A stretch of 64,000 nt of DNA from Pseudoxanthomonas composti. Its GTDB lineage: Bacteria; Pseudomonadota; Gammaproteobacteria; Xanthomonadales; Xanthomonadaceae. The stretch spans positions 186,001-250,000 of the forward strand of contig NZ_SAWZ01000005.1 in assembly GCF_004122095.1 (NCBI RefSeq). Reading direction: 5' to 3'. The notes below the pieces were generated by a model that was given only the letters and a program-made list of their open reading frames with translations, was not told where the DNA came from and made no database searches. The position numbers were made by a program, and so were the translations under genes. Below, one piece after another: positions 61,035-64,000 of this stretch. The number at the start of each line of letters is the position of its first letter. The stretch's first letter is position 1.

Positions 61035-61898
61035 TTAGCGATCGGACTTGAGGTACTGCAGGAACGGGTCGTTGTCGTCCAGCACGATCACGCCGTTGCC
61101 GTCGGCCAGCGAGTTCCGGTAGGCCTCCAGGCTGCGGTAGAACGCATAGAAGCTGGGGTCGGCCTGCGCCGCACGCGCGAAGATCGCCGCGGCCTCGGCA
61201 TCGCCCTCGCCGCGCAGGCGCTGGGCATCGCGCTCGGCCTCGGCCACGATCACCGTCTGCTGGCGGTCGGCCTCGGCGCGGATGGTGCGGGCCTGCTCCT
61301 CGCCTTCCGCACGCAGCTTGCTGGCCACCTGCTTGCGCTGGGCGCGCATGCGCTCGTACACATCGGTGATGACCTGGCTGTCGGTGGGTAGGTCGATCTG
61401 CTTCAGGCGCAGGTCCTTGATCTGCATGCCCAGGCCCTTGCTGGCCTCGTTGATGGCCTTGAGCTGGTTGGAGATGATCTCGCTGCGGTCGCCCGCCACC
61501 AGCTGGGTCAGCGTGCGCGAGTTGATCTCGTTGCGCAGCGAGTCGGTGATGATCGGCGCCAGGCGTGCGGCGGCGATGCGCTCATCACCGCTGGTGGCAC
61601 GATAAAAGGCGCGCACGTCGGAGATGTAGCCCACGGCGAAGAAGTCGACGCTGACGTCCTTCTGCTCGCTGGTGAAATAACGCTCCGGTGCAGTCTCCAG
61701 CACAGAGAAGCGGCGGTCGAACACGCGCGCGGTTTCCACCAGCGGCACCTTGAAGTGCAGGCCGGGCTTGACGTCGGCGCGCACCACGCGGCCCAGGTTG
61801 AGCACCATGGCCGTCTGGTCTTCGCGCACCACATACACCGAGCCCATCAGGCCCAGCAGGACGGCGATGAAGATCGCCACGATCACGGAAGTCTTCAT
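61035..61898 (-). CDS. hflC: HflC, FtsH protease modulator
   Basis: A 287-residue SPFH protein with one N-terminal membrane anchor (residues 5-24) and the opening VYVVREDQTAMVLNLGRVVRADVKPGLHFKVP typical of HflC; the C-terminal coiled part has EAERDAQRLRGEGDAEAAAIFARAAQADPSFYAFYRSLEAY. It forms with HflK the periplasmic cage around FtsH. It overlaps hflK by four bases. Confidence 0.96.
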   Translation of the reverse strand: MKTSVIVAIFIAVLLGLMGSVYVVREDQTAMVLNLGRVVRADVKPGLHFKVPLVETARVFDRRFSVLETAPERYFTSEQKDVSVDFFAVGYISDVRAFYRATSGDERIAAARLAPIITDSLRNEINSRTLTQLVAGDRSEIISNQLKAINEASKGLGMQIKDLRLKQIDLPTDSQVITDVYERMRAQRKQVASKLRAEGEEQARTIRAEADRQQTVIVAEAERDAQRLRGEGDAEAAAIFARAAQADPSFYAFYRSLEAYRNSLADGNGVIVLDDNDPFLQYLKSDR

Positions 61899-63040
61899 CG
61901 GGTGGTCTCCTCACGACCGGCCGGGCGCGCGGGGCGCTCCATCGGGGTGACGGTGGTGCTGTCGCTGGAACCGGTCGCAGGCTGCATGTAGGTCTGCGGC
62001 GGCATCACCGGCGGGTTGCTGCCGGACTGCTGCGGCGCGGCTTGGCCCGGCTGCATGGGCACGTAGATCAGCTGGCGGCCATCGGCGCCGATGACCTTGC
62101 GGTTGCTGGCCAGCACCTTCTCCACCGTCTCCAGCCACAGGCGCTTGCGCGTGGTGTCCGGGGCATTGGCGTACTGCTTCTGCAACAGGGTGAAGCGCTC
62201 GGCATCGCCCTGGGCGTTGGCGATGACCGCCTCCTTGTAGCCCTCGGCCTGGGTGCGGGTGCGCGCGGCTTCGCCTCGCGACTCGGGCACCACCTTGGCG
62301 GCGTAGGCATTGGCCTCGTTGACCAGGCGCTCGCGCACCTGCTGGGCGCCGTTGACCTCGTCGAAGGCGGGCTTGACCTGATCCGGCGGACGCGCGTTGG
62401 GCAGGGTCAGGCCGGTGACGACCAGGCCGGTCTTGTAGGCATCCAGCGCGCCCTGCAGGCGGGTCCTGGCCGCGGCCGCCAGCGGGCCACGCTTGTTGAG
62501 CACCGACTCCAGGTCCGAGCGGCCGACCTGCTCGCGCACCGCGCTCTGCGCGGACTGCTTGAGCATCTCATCGGCACTGCGCGTGCCGTACAGGTACAGA
62601 TAGGGGTCGTTGATGCGGTACTGCACGTTGAGGGTGACGCTGACGATGTTCTCGTCGCTGGTCAGCACCGGCACGGTGTTGCTGAAGGTCTTGATCTCGG
62701 TCGCGTTGACCTTCTGCACGCTCTCCACCGGCCAGGGCCACTTGAAGTTGGGGCCAGGCTGCATGACCCGGGCGAACTTGCCGAAGCGCAGCACCACGCC
62801 CCGCTGCTGCTCGCCGATCAGCTGGAAGCTGCTCAGCACAAGCAACAGCAGCACCGCCAGCCCGACCCAGCGCAGCGGATTGCCGCCGCCGCCACTGAAC
62901 AGCTCGCGCAGACGCTCGATCAGCGCGTTGAAGCCGCCACCACCGCCACCGGACGGCGTGTTGCGCCGCCAGGGATTGTTGTTGGACCCGTTGCCGCCCG
63001 ATCCGTTGTTGCCCGAGCTTCCAGGGGTGTTCCAGGCCAT
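61895..63040 (-). CDS. hflK: HflK, FtsH protease modulator
   Basis: A 381-residue SPFH protein. The N-terminus is Gly/Asn-rich (NNGSGGNGSNNNPWRRN), then one membrane segment (WVGLAVLLLLVLSSF), the SPFH domain (LIGEQQRGVVLRFGKFARVMQPGPNFKWPWP), and a C-terminal coiled part with a Pro/Gln tail. The start at 63040 gives MAWNTPGSS. With HflC it regulates FtsH proteolysis. Confidence 0.96.
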   Translation of the reverse strand: MAWNTPGSSGNNGSGGNGSNNNPWRRNTPSGGGGGGFNALIERLRELFSGGGGNPLRWVGLAVLLLLVLSSFQLIGEQQRGVVLRFGKFARVMQPGPNFKWPWPVESVQKVNATEIKTFSNTVPVLTSDENIVSVTLNVQYRINDPYLYLYGTRSADEMLKQSAQSAVREQVGRSDLESVLNKRGPLAAAARTRLQGALDAYKTGLVVTGLTLPNARPPDQVKPAFDEVNGAQQVRERLVNEANAYAAKVVPESRGEAARTRTQAEGYKEAVIANAQGDAERFTLLQKQYANAPDTTRKRLWLETVEKVLASNRKVIGADGRQLIYVPMQPGQAAPQQSGSNPPVMPPQTYMQPATGSSDSTTVTPMERPARPAGREETTR

Positions 63041-63263
63041 GCCCACTCCGTATTGGTGACCCACACCGGCGCTGGCGCCGTGCGGATCTTAAGAATCGTC
63101 CGATTCTACAAGATGGGGCGCCGCCCGCCGTGGGCAAGGCGGCCGGGACCGGGGCTGTCCGACAGGGCCGTCAGCGGCGGGCAAGCCAACGGTCGGGCAA
63201 TGCCCACGCGGGCCTGACGAGCCGGCTGCTATCTCTGGCGCCTGGTTTCCGCACGAGGCTCCC

Positions 63264-64000
63264 ATGCCGGCACATATCGAGGACTACGCCATGCTCGGCA
63301 ACTGCCGCAGCGCCGCGCTGGTCTGCTCCAACGGCTCCATCGACTGGCTCTGCCTGCCCCGCTTCGATTCCGATGCCGTTTTCGCCGGCCTGCTGGGCAG
63401 CAGCGAGCACGGCCGCTGGCTCATCGGCCCCACCGGCCAGGCCAGCAGCTCGCGGCACTACCGCGATGGCAGCCTGGTGCTGGAGACGCGCTTCGAGAAC
63501 GAAGGCGGCGCGGTGCGGGTGATCGATTTCATGGTCGCCAGCCACGACGGCCAGCCGCACAGCCACCTGGTACGTCGCGTCGAAGGGCTGCGCGGCACGA
63601 TGCAGCTGCGCACGGAGATCGTGCTGCGCTTCGGCTACGGCAAGGTCACGCCCTGGGTCACGCAGGTCGATGGCGGCCTGCTGGCCATCGCCGGGCCTGA
63701 CCAGATCGTCATCCGCAGCCAGGTGCCGCTGCGCAGCCACGACTTCATCACCGACGCCACGTTCGACATCGGCCAGGGCCAGACCGTGGACTTCGTGCTG
63801 AGCCATGGGCCTTCGCACACGCAAGCGCCGGCGCCGCTGGATGCCGCACAGGCGCTGGCCACCACCGAGGACTTCTGGCACGACTGGTCCGGCCATTGCA
63901 TGCAGGCGGGCAAGTGGAGCGAGCTGGTCAAGCGCTCGCTGATCGTGCTCAAGGGGCTGAGCTATCTGCCCACGGGCGCGATCATCGCCGCGCCCACCGC
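63264..64000 (+). CDS. Glycoside hydrolase family 15 protein (3' end outside window)
   Basis: The first 245 residues of a GH15-type glucoamylase/trehalase-like enzyme. IEDYAMLGNCRSAALVCSNGSIDWLCLPRFDSDAVFAGLLG is the family opening (key NGSIDWLCLPRFDS), followed by the N-terminal beta-sandwich and, at the end, WSELVKRSLIVLKGLSYLPTGAIIAAPT, where the alpha/alpha barrel starts. No signal peptide is seen, so it is likely cytoplasmic, with trehalose or a maltodextrin as candidate substrate. ATG 63264 follows ACGAGG. Confidence 0.92.
   Translation, partial: MPAHIEDYAMLGNCRSAALVCSNGSIDWLCLPRFDSDAVFAGLLGSSEHGRWLIGPTGQASSSRHYRDGSLVLETRFENEGGAVRVIDFMVASHDGQPHSHLVRRVEGLRGTMQLRTEIVLRFGYGKVTPWVTQVDGGLLAIAGPDQIVIRSQVPLRSHDFITDATFDIGQGQTVDFVLSHGPSHTQAPAPLDAAQALATTEDFWHDWSGHCMQAGKWSELVKRSLIVLKGLSYLPTGAIIAAPT

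Noticed and set aside
62042..63217. Long plus-strand frame opposite hflK
   Set aside because: Shadow of hflK; the hflK reading has a full SPFH domain.

Overview
The window is a GC-rich (high-60s %) gammaproteobacterial chromosome segment. The markers point to Xanthomonadaceae (Xanthomonas, Pseudoxanthomonas or Stenotrophomonas type): a LexA with the LexA2-type operator TGTACA-N2-TGTACA in a lexA-imuA-imuB-dnaE2 cluster, a bacterial M2 angiotensin-converting-enzyme homologue, two XAC0095-like proteins, and GTGGGAGCGGCTTCAGCCGCG-type REP elements. I saw no rRNA, tRNA, integrase, transposase or CRISPR array. Family names come from motif recognition in the translated sequence; no database was searched.

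Layout. 0-2.4 kb: two tandem sigma factors with membrane tails. 2.6-7.2 kb: EF-hand protein, Bpt leucyltransferase, EEP lipoprotein, purT. 7.3-9.1 kb: a tightly coupled SPFH / GNAT / ribbon-helix-helix / DUF4177 operon behind a two-site GATATC operator. 9.3-13.2 kb: DoxX, a VanY-like peptidase, a 158-bp tandem repeat array, DUF423, an SRPBCC-like protein. 13.8-15.7 kb: two-component pair, with the 3' end of the regulator gene duplicated downstream. 16-19 kb: GNAT-minC-minD-minE-minizincin. 19.2-24.5 kb: M2 peptidase, mntP behind a yybP-ykoY riboswitch, GNAT, a hypothetical protein, a Bcr/CflA transporter. 24.7-27.9 kb: tandem glycine riboswitch and gcvP. 28-33.8 kb: GGDEF cyclase, MHS transporter, MHYT-GGDEF-EAL protein behind a sigma-54 promoter, single-domain response regulator. 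34.4-42.7 kb: small hypothetical genes, then the damage-response cluster lexA-orf-imuA-orf-imuB-dnaE2-alkB. 42.8-45.5 kb: AbrB/Doc toxin-antitoxin pair, 73-bp repeat array, GH30 glycosidase.

From 45.5 to 59.2 kb lies an accessory island. It holds two paralogous XAC0095-like proteins around a phage-type repressor, a C4-like antisense RNA leader, a type I restriction-modification operon (hsdM-hsdS-AlbA/ATPase gene-hsdR-DUF45 peptidase) with a 10-bp-period repeat between two of its genes, and a truncated nucleotidyltransferase with a winged-helix partner behind a 28-bp perfect palindrome. The conserved chromosome resumes with purA, DUF2065, hflC, hflK and the start of a GH15 glucoamylase-like gene.

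The most interesting parts are the SPFH/RHH operon with its operator, the C4-like leader in front of an XAC0095-like gene, the two unassigned ORFs filling gaps in the lexA-imuAB operon, the extended type I R-M operon, and a family of long GAACGAG/GAGTGAG inverted repeats placed at gene ends.
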